Source: Plotosus lineatus (lineage: Eukaryota > Chordata > Actinopteri > Siluriformes > Plotosidae). From it: DNA of 64,000 bases. The notes beneath the pieces were generated by a model. It was not told the DNA's origin. It ran no database searches and worked only from the letters and a program-made list of their open reading frames with translations. Below are positions 33,120 to 43,262 of the stretch, in pieces. Both the position numbers and the translations under genes were made by a program. Positions within the stretch are counted from its first letter, which is position 1, and every line of letters begins with the position of its first letter. Where the stretch lies: NCBI GenBank assembly GCA_024760905.1, contig CM045732.1:52892996-52956995 (forward strand), given 5' to 3'.

Positions 33120-34125
33120 AATTCTCATTTTGGAAACTACTGACATTCAAGCTTTACAGTCCACCTATTTAAAGAAGGCATTGCAGCCATTCTTTAGACA
33201 TGCACTGAGACTTTAAATGAGACATAATTGTAATATTTAAGCTTTTACTGATGGAAGCCTGTGAATGCTAGTTATGTAGACTGCTCTTGTTTATTGTAGA
33301 ACTTCCCGTCTTATAAATTTTTTATACACACTGTTCAGCCAAAAAAAAACAAAACAAGTATCTATACATTCATGATGACATTGTTAGCTTCAGCTGGTCA
33401 GGTCAAGGCTTATCAATGTGATGTATTGATAAAATGAGGTCAGCTGTTGACCTGAATGTAGTGAATGATGAGGTTATCCCATCAATGGACTTTTCTTCTC
33501 TGATGGCACAGATATAAAATTGGACGGAAATAGTGAAAGAATGGTTCAGGGAGTATGAGGAATCATTTTCACACATTAACCGGCATCAGAGTTTTGATCT
33601 TAACCACATTAACAGTCAGTGGAATGTGCTGGAGGAGACTTTATTCCGTTTCAGTTTTCTCAGCATCAAATCAAGATATGAACAAAACTCTGGCTGGAAG
33701 TAAATGTGATGACGTTGGTTGAAGCAGCGCTATGGGGAGAGTACATGTTATTAAGGGTAAAGGTGGTCCAGCAAAATATTAGTGCATTTTTTTTTAGGGC
33801 AGTGTATACAGCACACTCAGGCTTATACTTCAACACATAACTGCAGCAGTGAATAAATCTTCAAAATACTGGGGCAAATAAATGTAGAATATGGTAAATG
33901 AAAGTCCAAGTAACTCAGTAGAGACATGTTTCTCACACAGGAAGGAATACCGCAAAGATCCTGAACATGCTACAGCAACTTTAAAACCCTTCAGTGAAGA
34001 ATACAGTATTGTTAGCAATATACTCTTCCTACATGCTAATGTATGAGTTTTTTGGCCAAGGTTGCACAACATGCTCACAAATTGCCTTTCTTATTTAGCT
34101 ACAATTCAGGTAATTAAAAAAATAT
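33120..34125. other. Intergenic, nothing recognised
   Basis: Contains fragments such as cactgttcagccaaaaaaaa (33330) that look transposon-derived, but no boundaries can be set. No gene. Confidence 0.4.
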
Positions 34126-34128
34126 ATA

Positions 34129-34646
34129 CAGGGATCCCTCGCTACTTCGCGCTTCAATTCATGCGGCTTCAATGCATCGCGGTTTTTGTTGTTGTTGTTT
34201 TTGTTTTGTTTGTTTTTTTAATATTAATCAAATTTAAAAATAAGGAAACTGATGAAAAATAGGGGGAAAAGTTAGGGAAAATGCTGCAAAAACATGCCAA
34301 TTATGCAAAGAAAAAAAAAAAAACCCTAAACAAACACAAAACAACCCAAAACCTCCCATCAAAACTTACATTTTTGTGAGGTGCGCATCTGAGCGAGTGC
34401 ACGTACATCTGTGTGCGTGCGCACGTCTGTATGTGTGTGTATTTATATTTTATTTACATCTTATGCATTATTTTTGAATGTTTAATTGTTGTCATAAGCA
34501 TTTGTAGTGTTGAATATGTATTTATTGATCTTATATACATATATACATGTACATTTACGTCAGTTGGGGGGGTTTGATCCTACTTCCCGGAATTCGGTGG
34601 TTGCGGGGGATCTCGGTCCCAATTAACTGCGGAAAGTGAGGGATCC

Positions 34647-34649
<3 letters not shown>
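34129..34649. mobile_element. TA-inserted MITE, copy 3 (family M)
   Basis: Left end cagggatccctcgctacttc after TA; right end gtgagggatccctc before TA. Same internal order as the copy at 4661. An (AT)n microsatellite follows at 34650-34698. Confidence 0.85.
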
Positions 34650-34699
<50 letters not shown>

Positions 34700-34705
<6 letters not shown>

Positions 34706-35375
34706 TATAAATTTATGCATATTCATTCTTGATTTAAAATAAGCTTATGTATAGATATTTTACACAACAGAGGATTATTTCATGTTTTAAAGTGTTTGTT
34801 AATATGGGTCTTTTTTATATTTTTACTGCCTTAGCTGCAAACAGGTGGCAAATGAAAGGAAAAGCCAACATGGGTTGTATTAATATTCTCACTAACAGCC
34901 TGAAAATATCCTACATTGACATTCTTAGTGATTTTTGCATAGATACAGATCAAGATGTTACTGATAAGGCTTCCACAAATTGTGTGAAAAGTTTTAAATT
35001 TACTTCAGTCTTTTTTCATTTTAGCTAAAACATAACATGGGTTGGACCAACTTATGCTTGAAATTAAAAGCAAAAGCTGAGACCATAGGTTTTTCTCTTT
35101 AAGTGTCAGTGTGTCACGAAAAGATTGAATGTTAATAATCATAATAAATTGTTTCATTCTTTATCTCAGTTTTTTCTTGTAATCATTTATGATATATTCA
35201 TTAATTAGATCAAAGGAATTCACAATAGAGGACTGACCCAGTTCAAGCTTTCAGCCACTTTATTAAAAATAGAGTGTGATATTTTGGATAAACTTTTAGC
35301 AGAAATTATGTACAGTATACCATCAAGGAATAAGTTTTCAATAATCTTTTAAGTCATTGACTATTCAGAACCTGG
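34700..35375. other. Intergenic, nothing recognised
   Basis: The 93-codon frame at 34747-35028 has no recognisable domain and no supporting context. Confidence 0.4.
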
Positions 35376-35379
35376 GTAC

Positions 35380-35640
35380 ATCCTGTACAGCTCACCAATT
35401 AATAGCAGGGCAGCACTCACAACCATTCACACCTGGGGCAGTTTTGAACATCCCCTTAACTTAACTTAATGTTCAATTCTTTGGACTGCAAGTGGAAATC
35501 AGAGACAAGCTCACTCAAGCACAGGTAAAACACACACACACACTCATCACCAAGCCCAATACTCGAACCCAGAACTTTCTTGCTGTAGGTAGGTCATGCA
35601 AACTTCTGTACCATTGAACACCACTGTACCATTCAAGAGA
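35380..35640 (-). repeat. SINE family C copy
   Basis: Degraded; on the minus strand gaaagttctgggttcgagta and gtgtgtgttttacctgtgct; the + strand 5' part carries cacaaccattcacacctggg. Confidence 0.6.
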
Positions 35641-35759
35641 CAAGACTCGCCAAATATTAGTTTCATCAGAGCAATGATACGACAGAAGAAGTGTGTGCGA
35701 TGCAAGTATGTGAGACACTACATTATTCGTGATATTTTAGACTGAATCACTCTTGGGAT

Positions 35760-36130
35760 TTAAAACTGAATCCTTTACACCTGACCCACAACTGCTCTCT
35801 GGACGCCCCAGAGTGTGTGGCAGCACTCTGCTCCAAGTTTGTGTGCTCACTTTGGAAAGGTTAAATCAGTGCTTCTCAATTATTTTCTATGTCGCCCCCT
35901 CTAGGTAGAAAAAAAAAAACATTTTCATGATATGCTAATTTTTTTGAGATAGGAATTTTGGGTTTTCATGAGCTGTATGCCAAAATCATCAGTATTAAAA
36001 CAATAAAAGACCTGAAATATTTCAGTTGGTGTGCAATGAATCTAAAATATATGAAAGTTTAATTTTTATCAGTACATTACAGAAAATAAAGAAATTTATC
36101 ACAATATGCTAATTTTTTGAGAAGGACTAG
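35760..36130. repeat. Type D SINE fragment followed by a transposon-derived block
   Basis: 35760-35870 matches the type D repeat at 6497. From 35870, cagtgcttctcaattatttt and ctatgtcgccccctct looks like a hAT terminus. Then an AT-rich block has two similar segments reading atatgctaatttttttgaga and atatgctaattttttgagaa (35931-35950 and 36104-36123). Confidence 0.5.
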
Positions 36131-36451
36131 TAAATAGTACTGTATTACAGTACAGTACTGTATTTGTTTATAAAATTGTTATCAGTACACATCTGCATAA
36201 CAGTGCATCTTCATTAGCATTAAAAACAAAAAGAAAGAAGTATAATTCAACTTACAATAAAGAAAAACTTACTCAATACAGTATTGTTTTTTAATCTGTA
36301 ACAGAAAATATTTAAATTGCAGCAGTTTGGCTGGGGAAAAAAAATCCTTATTTAAACTGCAGAAAACAAAATAGAAACGGTTGACTGCACTTCATATTGT
36401 TTGCTCTTTGCTCGGTGCTTTTTCCCTACACTATAGCATGACCATGATAAG

Positions 36452-36763
36452 CCAGTGGTGGTCTAGTGGTATAGGGTGCTGGATCGCTAATCCTAAGGTT
36501 GGGGGTTCGAGTCCCACTCTCCACAAGGTTGTCACTGCCCCCCCCCCCCCCCCCCAATGCAGCTAACTGGGTTATCAAAGGCCGACCATGTCTCTCACTG
36601 TCTATGGTGAGAGGTTCATGTAAAAGAACCATTGCTGACTTTCATGTGCTTCTATCCCTTGCCTAAAGGGTTGTATCAGGAAGGGCATCCGACATAAAAA
36701 CCTATGCCAAATCAAACATTTGAATCATTCGCTGTGGCGACTTCTGATAAAGTCAAAAGGAAA
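36452..36763 (+). mobile_element. tRNA-derived SINE family A, LINE-type tail
   Basis: Head ccagtggtggtctagtggta, B-box gttgggggttcgagtcccac, a C run of about 19 in the body, then gttatcaaaggccgaccatg. The tail is ggttgtatcaggaagggcat and cattcgctgtggcgacttct, the LINE-type tail. Confidence 0.88.
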
Positions 36764-36989
36764 TCTCAACTACTGTAATGAAAGTGCAATTACACTTACC
36801 GTATCCGACGTGATAAGCGCCCACGGCACTTAAAAAATTGGAGTGAGGGGGTGCTTATTAAAATGTTGCCAGCAGAGTGGAATGGTAAGTGCTTTTTCCC
36901 ATCGAGGTGGAAAACATGAATAATAACAGAACAAAAAAAGAGAGATTTACTGGTATTTGTGTTATTCATTTTGTGGTATCACATCAACT

Positions 36990-39900
36990 GGGTACCTCGC
37001 GGGCCCAGGCTAAACTGCAGGGGATCTCGGAGGAGCTTGGCCCCCAGAGGTGCGAGGTGCAGGCCCACTGGCATGTGGACATGAATGTGGACATGCCCTG
37101 ACTTTCACCAACCAAGCCCCAGCTATGGGTTAAATTGCCCCACTGTCTTGTGGACCACTAGGGATAGTGGAAGGCTAGGGGAGTAAACCCCAACAGAAAA
37201 TCCGGAGTGGAGCCCGAAGGCAGTCGGATATCCAAATGGGCATTCTTCTGGTAGCTCCTGCAGTCAACCTGGTACCAAACGTACTGGTCTTCACCTTTCC
37301 TTTGGATATTACCAGCAAGACCGAGAGGGGGAGACTGACGCATGGGGCCCTGTCTCTCCATATCTTCTGCCCTGGCTAGCGCCCTGGAGAGGATGCTTCA
37401 GCCACACTGTAGCAGTGTGGAACAAACACAGAGAGCAACAGTTACTGGCGATAAGCTCAAGCTTAATTGGCGTAAAGCTGGGTGCCAGGGGTTGTTCTTG
37501 ATGGTGGGAGGGGCTATTCAACTCCATTTGGGCAACTATCGCATGCCTCAAGCTGGGCAGCCCCCAGACAGTAAGGTGTTGCACTGCCACTGGCCATCTG
37601 TCTCACTGGGTGCGTGGGACTTAGGGTATACTACCTGACAAGTTTTCAGTAACTACGGCTCCAACAAATACAAGAACGAGCAAGAAACCTGCACTTAAAC
37701 TAGGAAGTTGGAATGTTCGCACCATGATGACTGGTCTCTCAGGCCCCCGGAATATAGAGGACACACGTAAAACTGCAATCATCAACAAAGAACTTCTAAA
37801 CCTCCAGGTTGATATTGCAGTGCTACAGGGAACACACCTCACTGACTCTGGCACTTTGAAAGAAACTGATTATACCTTCTTCTGGCAAGAAAAAGAAAAA
37901 GGGGAAGCTAGACAGCATGGAGTTGGTTTCACCATCAGAAACACTCTCCTGAGCGCAGTGGAAATTGGTGACACCAAGACAGAGCGAATTATCTCCCTAC
38001 AACTTAACACATCACTCGGGCTTGTAAATATACTGTGTCTATGCCCCTACTCTCACTTCTTCCAGTGAAATCAAGGATGAATTTTACAGTCAGCTGGATG
38101 AGGTAATCAAAGGTCTTCCCAAGGAGGAGGCATTATTTCTCCTCGGCGACTTGCGAGACAATGCGAGAGTAGGTTCAGATCATGATGCATGGCCCGTATG
38201 CCTTGGTAGCCTTGGTGTGGGAAAGACAAACGATAATGGTCAATGCCTCCTGGAATTATGCACATACCATGAACTCTGCATTACCAACACTTTCTTCTCC
38301 GTGAAAGCCCACCACAGAGTTTCTTGGATGCACCCCCGATCCAGACATTGGCATCAGCTGGACCTTATCATTTCCAAGCGTCACCACATAAACACAGTGC
38401 TCCCTACCAGGACATACCATAGTGCTGACTGTGATAGTGACCCCTCTTGTCTGTACTAGAGTCCGTCTGAAACTCAAGAAATGGCATAGAAGCAAGCCTC
38501 CTGCCAAGTGTCGCATCAACACTGCCATGACTGCTATTGCAGAAAACGTGGCTCATTTCAATCAACTACTTGCAGCAAACCTGATGAGTGACACCAGCAC
38601 TGGACAGGCTAACAACTACTGGCAACATCTTAAAGAGATAACCCATTCATCCGCTGTGCATGCATTTGGGAAGAGGAAAACAAAGAGCAATGACTGGTTT
38701 GATGCCAACTTTGCAACTCTTCATCCCCTTATTGAAGCCAAACGCTCTGTACTTCTAAAGCATAGGAAGTCCCCAACACCTACGACTCTGAATGCCCTAG
38801 GAACCTGGAACTGATGGCATTCCTGCAAAAGTTATCACCTGTGGCAAGCTAACTCTACTGGATCCATTACATGAGCTCCTGTGTCAGTGCTGAAATGAAG
38901 GAGCTGTTCCAAAGGAAATGAGAGACTCAACCACTGTGACTCTGTATAAGAACAAAGGTGACAGAAGTGATTGTAACAACTACCGTGGGGTCTCATTGCT
39001 AAGCATTGTGGGCAAACTCTTTGCTCACATTGTACTTTGTAGACTTCAGAAGCTTGCAGAAAGGGTGTACCCTGAATCACAGTGCGGCTTCAGATCCAAA
39101 AGATCAACAGTTGACATGATCTTCTCACTACGCCAGTTGCAAGAAAAATGCACAGAGCAACACCAGCCACTCTACATAGCATTTATAGATCTGACGAAGG
39201 CCTTCGATCTAGTAAGCAGAGACGGACTCTTTAAAATACTGCCCATGATTGGGTGTCCCCCAGAGCTACTCAGCATCATCAAATCATTTCACGACGGAAT
39301 GATGGGCACTGTTCAGTACGAAGAAAGCATATCAGAAGTGTTCGGCATCAAAAGCGGTGTCAAGCAGGGTTACGTACTGGCCCCTACCCTCTTTGGTATC
39401 TTCTTTGCTCTGCTCCTGAAACATGATTTCAATACGGTAGTAGAGGGCGTCTACTTGCACATGAGATCTGAGGACAGGTTGTTTAATCTGGCTCGCCTGA
39501 GAGCTAAAACCAAAGTCAGGAAAGTCCTTATCAAGGACATGCTCTTTGCAGATGATGCTGCCATTACTGCTTCTTCTGTGTCAAACCTGCAGTCTAATCG
39601 ACCGTTTCTCTGTGGCCTGTGATAACTACAGCCTCACCATCAACCTAAAGAAGACAACAGTCATGGCTCAAAAGACACTAGTTGCCCTCAACGTCACGAT
39701 CAAGGATTAAAGTCTGGAAGTGGTTCACAGTTTTACTTATTTAGGGTCCACCATCTCAGACAATCTTTCCCTTGACACTGGGTTGGGAATAAGAATTGGT
39801 AAAGCTGCCACAAGTCTTTCAAGACTCACAAGCAGAGTTTGGGAAAACAGGAAGCTGACTACCAAGACCAAGATCGCATCATCAGTACTGTACCTTGCCT

Positions 39901-40560
39901 TATGGAAGTAAGACCTGGACACCATACTCAGCCAGGAACGAAGACTTCAGGTCTTTCACGTGAGTCGCCTTCGTCGCATCCTCCACATCTCCTGGAGAGG
40001 CAAGGTCAAAAATAAAGAGGTACTGTCCCAAGCAACGATACCCTCTATGTACACACTCCTCCAGAAGCGCAGACTGCTGGTTAGGGCACGTACATAGAAT
40101 GGAAGATGGCCGTATACCAAAGGATATTTTGTACGGTGAACTGGCAGAAGGTAAACGATCAGTAGGTCGTTTCTTCGTTTTAAGTAACTTCGTTTTAAAG
40201 ATATCTGCAAAAGAGACATGAAGGCCACAGAAATAAATACCAACACCTGGGAGACACTGGCTAGTGATAGGACGTCTTGGAAGGAAGAGACTCGTAAAGC
40301 TCTCTCCAGACGTGAAATATCACTTGCTACTGTTGCTGAGGCCAAAAGGACCAGAAGGAAAGCCAGTATAGTACAGGCTCCAAGAAATATGCAGTTCATA
40401 TGCCAGAACTGCAGGCGTGTATGCAGATCACGGATTGGCCTAGTCAGCCACAGCAAGAGCTGCATTTCTGCTACAACCTGACTCCAAGGCGCTAACTCAT
40501 CGACATTGTCTGACGATTGTCTTTGTCTGACATTGTCTGTCCTCTCTCAAGAATACAGTA
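36990..40560 (+). mobile_element. Decayed near-full-length LINE (endonuclease, RT, zinc finger)
   Basis: The 5' region (from gtacctcgcgggcccaggct) has no ORF. Coding remains run 37690-40481 in several frames, followed by a short 3' end with repeated attgtctgac-type text. It is about 3.5 kb. Clade is not assigned with confidence; the layout APE endonuclease, reverse transcriptase, C-terminal Cys/His finger is seen. Confidence 0.85.
37690..40481 (+). pseudogene. LINE ORF2-like endonuclease/reverse transcriptase, broken
   Basis: Endonuclease part: SWNVRTMMTGLSGPRNIEDT, DIAVLQGTHL, HGVGFTIRNTLL, then in another frame LLGDLRDNARVGSDHD, CITNTFFSVKAHHRVSWMHP and a HWHQLDLIISKR active-site-like block. 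RT part (38918-39622): NNYRGVSLLSIVGKLFAHI, QCGFRSKRSTVDMIFSLRQL, AFIDLTKAFDLVSRDGLF, SGVKQGYVLAPTLFGIFFA and a KDMLFADDAAI catalytic box. The C-terminal finger is CQNCRRVCRSRIGLVSHSKSC-like, CxxC...HxxxC, ending at 40481. At least four frame changes or stops and a deletion between about 38810 and 38850 disable it. Confidence 0.88.
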
Positions 40561-40661
40561 TGGCAAAAAGCACCCCCCCCCCCACATCACACCATGCAAA
40601 GCACTGGGTTAAATGCAGAATCAATAATTTCCCTTGCAGGATTAATACATTATAGCAAAAC

Positions 40662-40909
40662 GCCAGTGCAGCTAACTGGGTTATCAAAGGCCGGCCATGT
40701 CTCTCACTGTCCATGGTGAGAGGTTCATGTAAAAGAACCATTGCTGACTTTCGGAAAGAGTATGCTGCAAAGCTGTCAATGTGTTTCTGCCCCTTTCTAA
40801 AGGGTTGTGTCAGGAAGGGCATCCGACATAAAAACCTATGTCAAATCAACATGCAATAATTTGCTGTGGCGACCTCTGAGAAAAAGGGAAAGCCAAAAGG
40901 AAAAGAAGG
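40662..40909 (+). mobile_element. SINE family A, 5'-truncated, LINE-type tail
   Basis: Starts inside the body at ccagtgcagctaactgggtt; tail ggttgtgtcaggaagggcat and tgctgtggcgacctctgaga, then agccaaaaggaaaa. Confidence 0.85.
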
Positions 40910-40984
40910 AAAATAAAAATAAAAAATATATTAAAACTCAGTAATCTACTCTAACAGCACGAATATCATAACTACGAAATAAGG

Positions 40985-41163
40985 GCAGTGGCTACTCAGT
41001 AGGGGGCTCTGGGTTATTAATCAAAAGATTGAAATTTCAAGCCCCAGTATCACCAATCTGCCATTGTTGTTCCACTGAGCAAAGACTTTCGCTTTCCCTT
41101 TAACTGCTCAATGAGAAGATATGTAAATCATTCTGGATAAGGTATGTATTTGCCAAGTGGGGA
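40985..41163 (+). repeat. tRNA-derived SINE, another type
   Basis: gcagtggctactcagtaggg head, B-box-like gaaatttcaagccccagtat, and a 3' block aaatcattctggataaggta that resembles the conserved ctggataa-type ending of several fish SINEs. Confidence 0.6.
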
Positions 41164-41282
41164 ATGTAACATAAAGTTCTGTTTATGTGATATAAGGTGG
41201 GGAAGGCATGTTGGTGAAGTGGAAGGAACATCCCTGGGCCTGGTGAGAGTGTTTTCATGGACATGCATATTAGAATAAAATC

Positions 41283-41608
41283 AATCATTCCATTCCTATA
41301 ACCACTTACTCCTAATTAGGGTTGTGGGAAGGCTGGTGCCCATCCCAGCGGACTCGGGGCGAGGGCAGAGTACACCCTGGATGGCTCGCCAGGCTATCAC
41401 AGGGCAGAAACATGCTGACGGCTATGTAGCTACTCTTGCTGAAAGTCAACAATGGTTCTTTTACATGAACCTCACACCATAGACAGTGAGAGACATGGCT
41501 GGCTGGCCTTTGATAACCCAGTTAGTTGCACTGGGGGGGACAGTGACAACCTGTTGAGAGTGGAACTTGAACCCCCAACCTTAGGATCAGAGATACTACC
41601 AGGCCACC
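41283..41608 (-). mobile_element. SINE family A, plain tail
   Basis: In reverse: the tail cctaattagggttgtgggaa at left, the body ttgataacccagttagttgc, and the head at right. Followed 24 bases on by a second reversed copy with the other tail. Confidence 0.85.
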
Positions 41609-41631
41609 TTTGCCCGATATTAAAATAATTT

Positions 41632-41961
41632 TTTTTCTTTCTTCCTTTCGGCCTTTTCCCTTTCTCAGGAGTCACCACAGCGAATCATCTGATTCGCACA
41701 TTTGATTTGGCATAGATTTTTACGTCGGATGCCCTTCCTGTCACAACCCTTTTGCAAGGGACAGAAATACGCTGACAGCTTAGCAGCCTACTCTTTACGA
41801 AAGTCAGCAATGGTTCCATAGACATAGACAGGGAGAAACATGGCCCGCCTTTGATAACCCAGTTAGCTGCACTGGAGGGGACAGTGACAACCTTGTGGGG
41901 ACTCGAACCCCCAACCTTAGGATCAGCGATCCTGCGCCCTGTCCACTAGACCACCACTGGC
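41632..41961 (-). mobile_element. SINE family A, LINE-type tail
   Basis: In reverse: tail cctttcggccttttcccttt and gagtcaccacagcgaatcat, ggatgcccttcctgtcacaa, body, B-box complement ggactcgaacccccaacctt, head complement ctagaccaccactggc. Confidence 0.88.
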
Positions 41962-42044
41962 TGATCATGGTCGTGCTATAGTGTAGGGAAAAAGCACCGA
42001 GCAAACAATATGAAGCCTGATATTAGAATAAATTGCGGTTCCAA

Positions 42045-42200
42045 ATTGCCCTTAGGTGAGTGTGAGTATTGGCCCTGGGATGGACTGTCAAGTTGTTCAA
42101 GGTCTACCCCACCTTTCCACAGAGACAGCTGAGATGGGCACCAGCCTACCCACGAAATACAGTAATATAATTAATTGGTCCAGCAGATGGATGGATGATA
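42045..42200 (+). repeat. SINE family C 3' part
   Basis: ttccaaattgcccttaggtg, tggccctgggatggactgtc, cagctgagatgggcaccagc, then tggatggatga. Confidence 0.65.
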
Positions 42201-42439
42201 TGAAGCATGAATTTCACACATTGTGACTGGATTGGAGTTGGATTGGAGTTTGATGGTTTGGAGTTGGATTGGAGTTTGTGGGTTTAATATTTAGGAAAAA
42301 TATCCTGGATTCTACCTCACGTCAACGTGACAGTCCACACCGACTTCGATCGAAATGCGCGTCGTTTTTAAATGAATGCTAAACGGCCAGGTTTCAGGAA
42401 CCAAAAAAGAAATCCACTCGAATGAGGAACGCCTCATTC

Positions 42440-42560
42440 GCCCCTTGTGACGGATGACGCAAGTCACGTGCGCAAAGTATCCCGGAAGTTCATGGATTGT
42501 TTTCTTTTTTTTTTTTTGAGCGGACAGTAGTGTGAGCAGTTAGCTAGCAGACCAGAGAAC
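42440..42560 (+). promoter_or_regulatory. Putative vps39 promoter with E-box (CLEAR-like) and ETS site
   Basis: TCACGTG at 42464-42470 (in caagtcacgtgcgc) contains the palindromic E-box CACGTG, matching 7 of the 8 core bases usually cited for TFEB/CLEAR sites (GTCACGTG). CCGGAAGT at 42482-42489 is a consensus ETS site. They lie about 600 bases before the start codon in locally GC- and CpG-rich DNA. The gene being lysosomal makes TFEB control plausible, but this is inference. Confidence 0.5.
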
Positions 42561-42587
42561 TGTCAGGACTGAAAGTTTACCGGTCTG

Positions 42588-42674
42588 ATGGGCTATTTCA
42601 AAATGTGTGGACATGGCCAGCTGCACCGGAGGCTAACACAGACAGCACCGTGTCAAAAATATGGGATGAATTAA
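42588..42674 (+). other. Possible uORF 1 in vps39 5' leader
   Basis: ATG...TAA of 28 codons upstream of the vps39 start. Relevant only if the leader is transcribed unspliced from the promoter near 42.46-42.56 kb. Confidence 0.3.
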
Positions 42675-42745
42675 GTTAATTCGGTGAAATTAGCGAGTTT
42701 GTTATAAACAGAGTAGCAGAAGCTTGTTGACAGCGTCGACGCGAC

Positions 42746-42823
42746 ATGGCAGGCAGAGAGATTAGCACACTCGGACTGGTTCCGTTTATCCGAACACTTT
42801 CTGTGACATTTCACTTCTTTTAA
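42746..42823 (+). other. Possible uORF 2 in vps39 5' leader
   Basis: ATG with G at -3 and G at +4, a strong initiation context, opens 25 codons ending in TAA. Same caveat as for uORF 1. Confidence 0.3.
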
Positions 42824-43065
42824 TCAAACGGAAATCACGGGACGATGGTGTAGACCGTCACTACTTCAACTAAAGTCGTCTTACTTGTGTAATGTGTGGA
42901 TAATTTCGCTGTAATTGTACTCAGTGAGATATCTTGGAGAGTTGTTTTGGACGTCCTAGCTTATCAGGCAGACGCTGATTAAACATTCATTTATATATTT
43001 TTTCTCAGTTGCATTTCATTACAATATAATTCAAGCAATTAAACAGAGCTGTATGAGTCTTAATA

Positions 43066-43226
43066 ATGCATGACGCCTACGAGCCTGTGCCTATTTTGGA
43101 GAAATTGCCCCTCCAGATCGACTGCCTGGCGGCCTGGGGTGAGTGTCACCTGATCACTTGTTTTAATCCGGTTGACATCCATTGCAGCTGTTTAACACAA
43201 TTAGTCTACATTAGCAGCATTAATAT

Positions 43227-43262
<36 letters not shown>

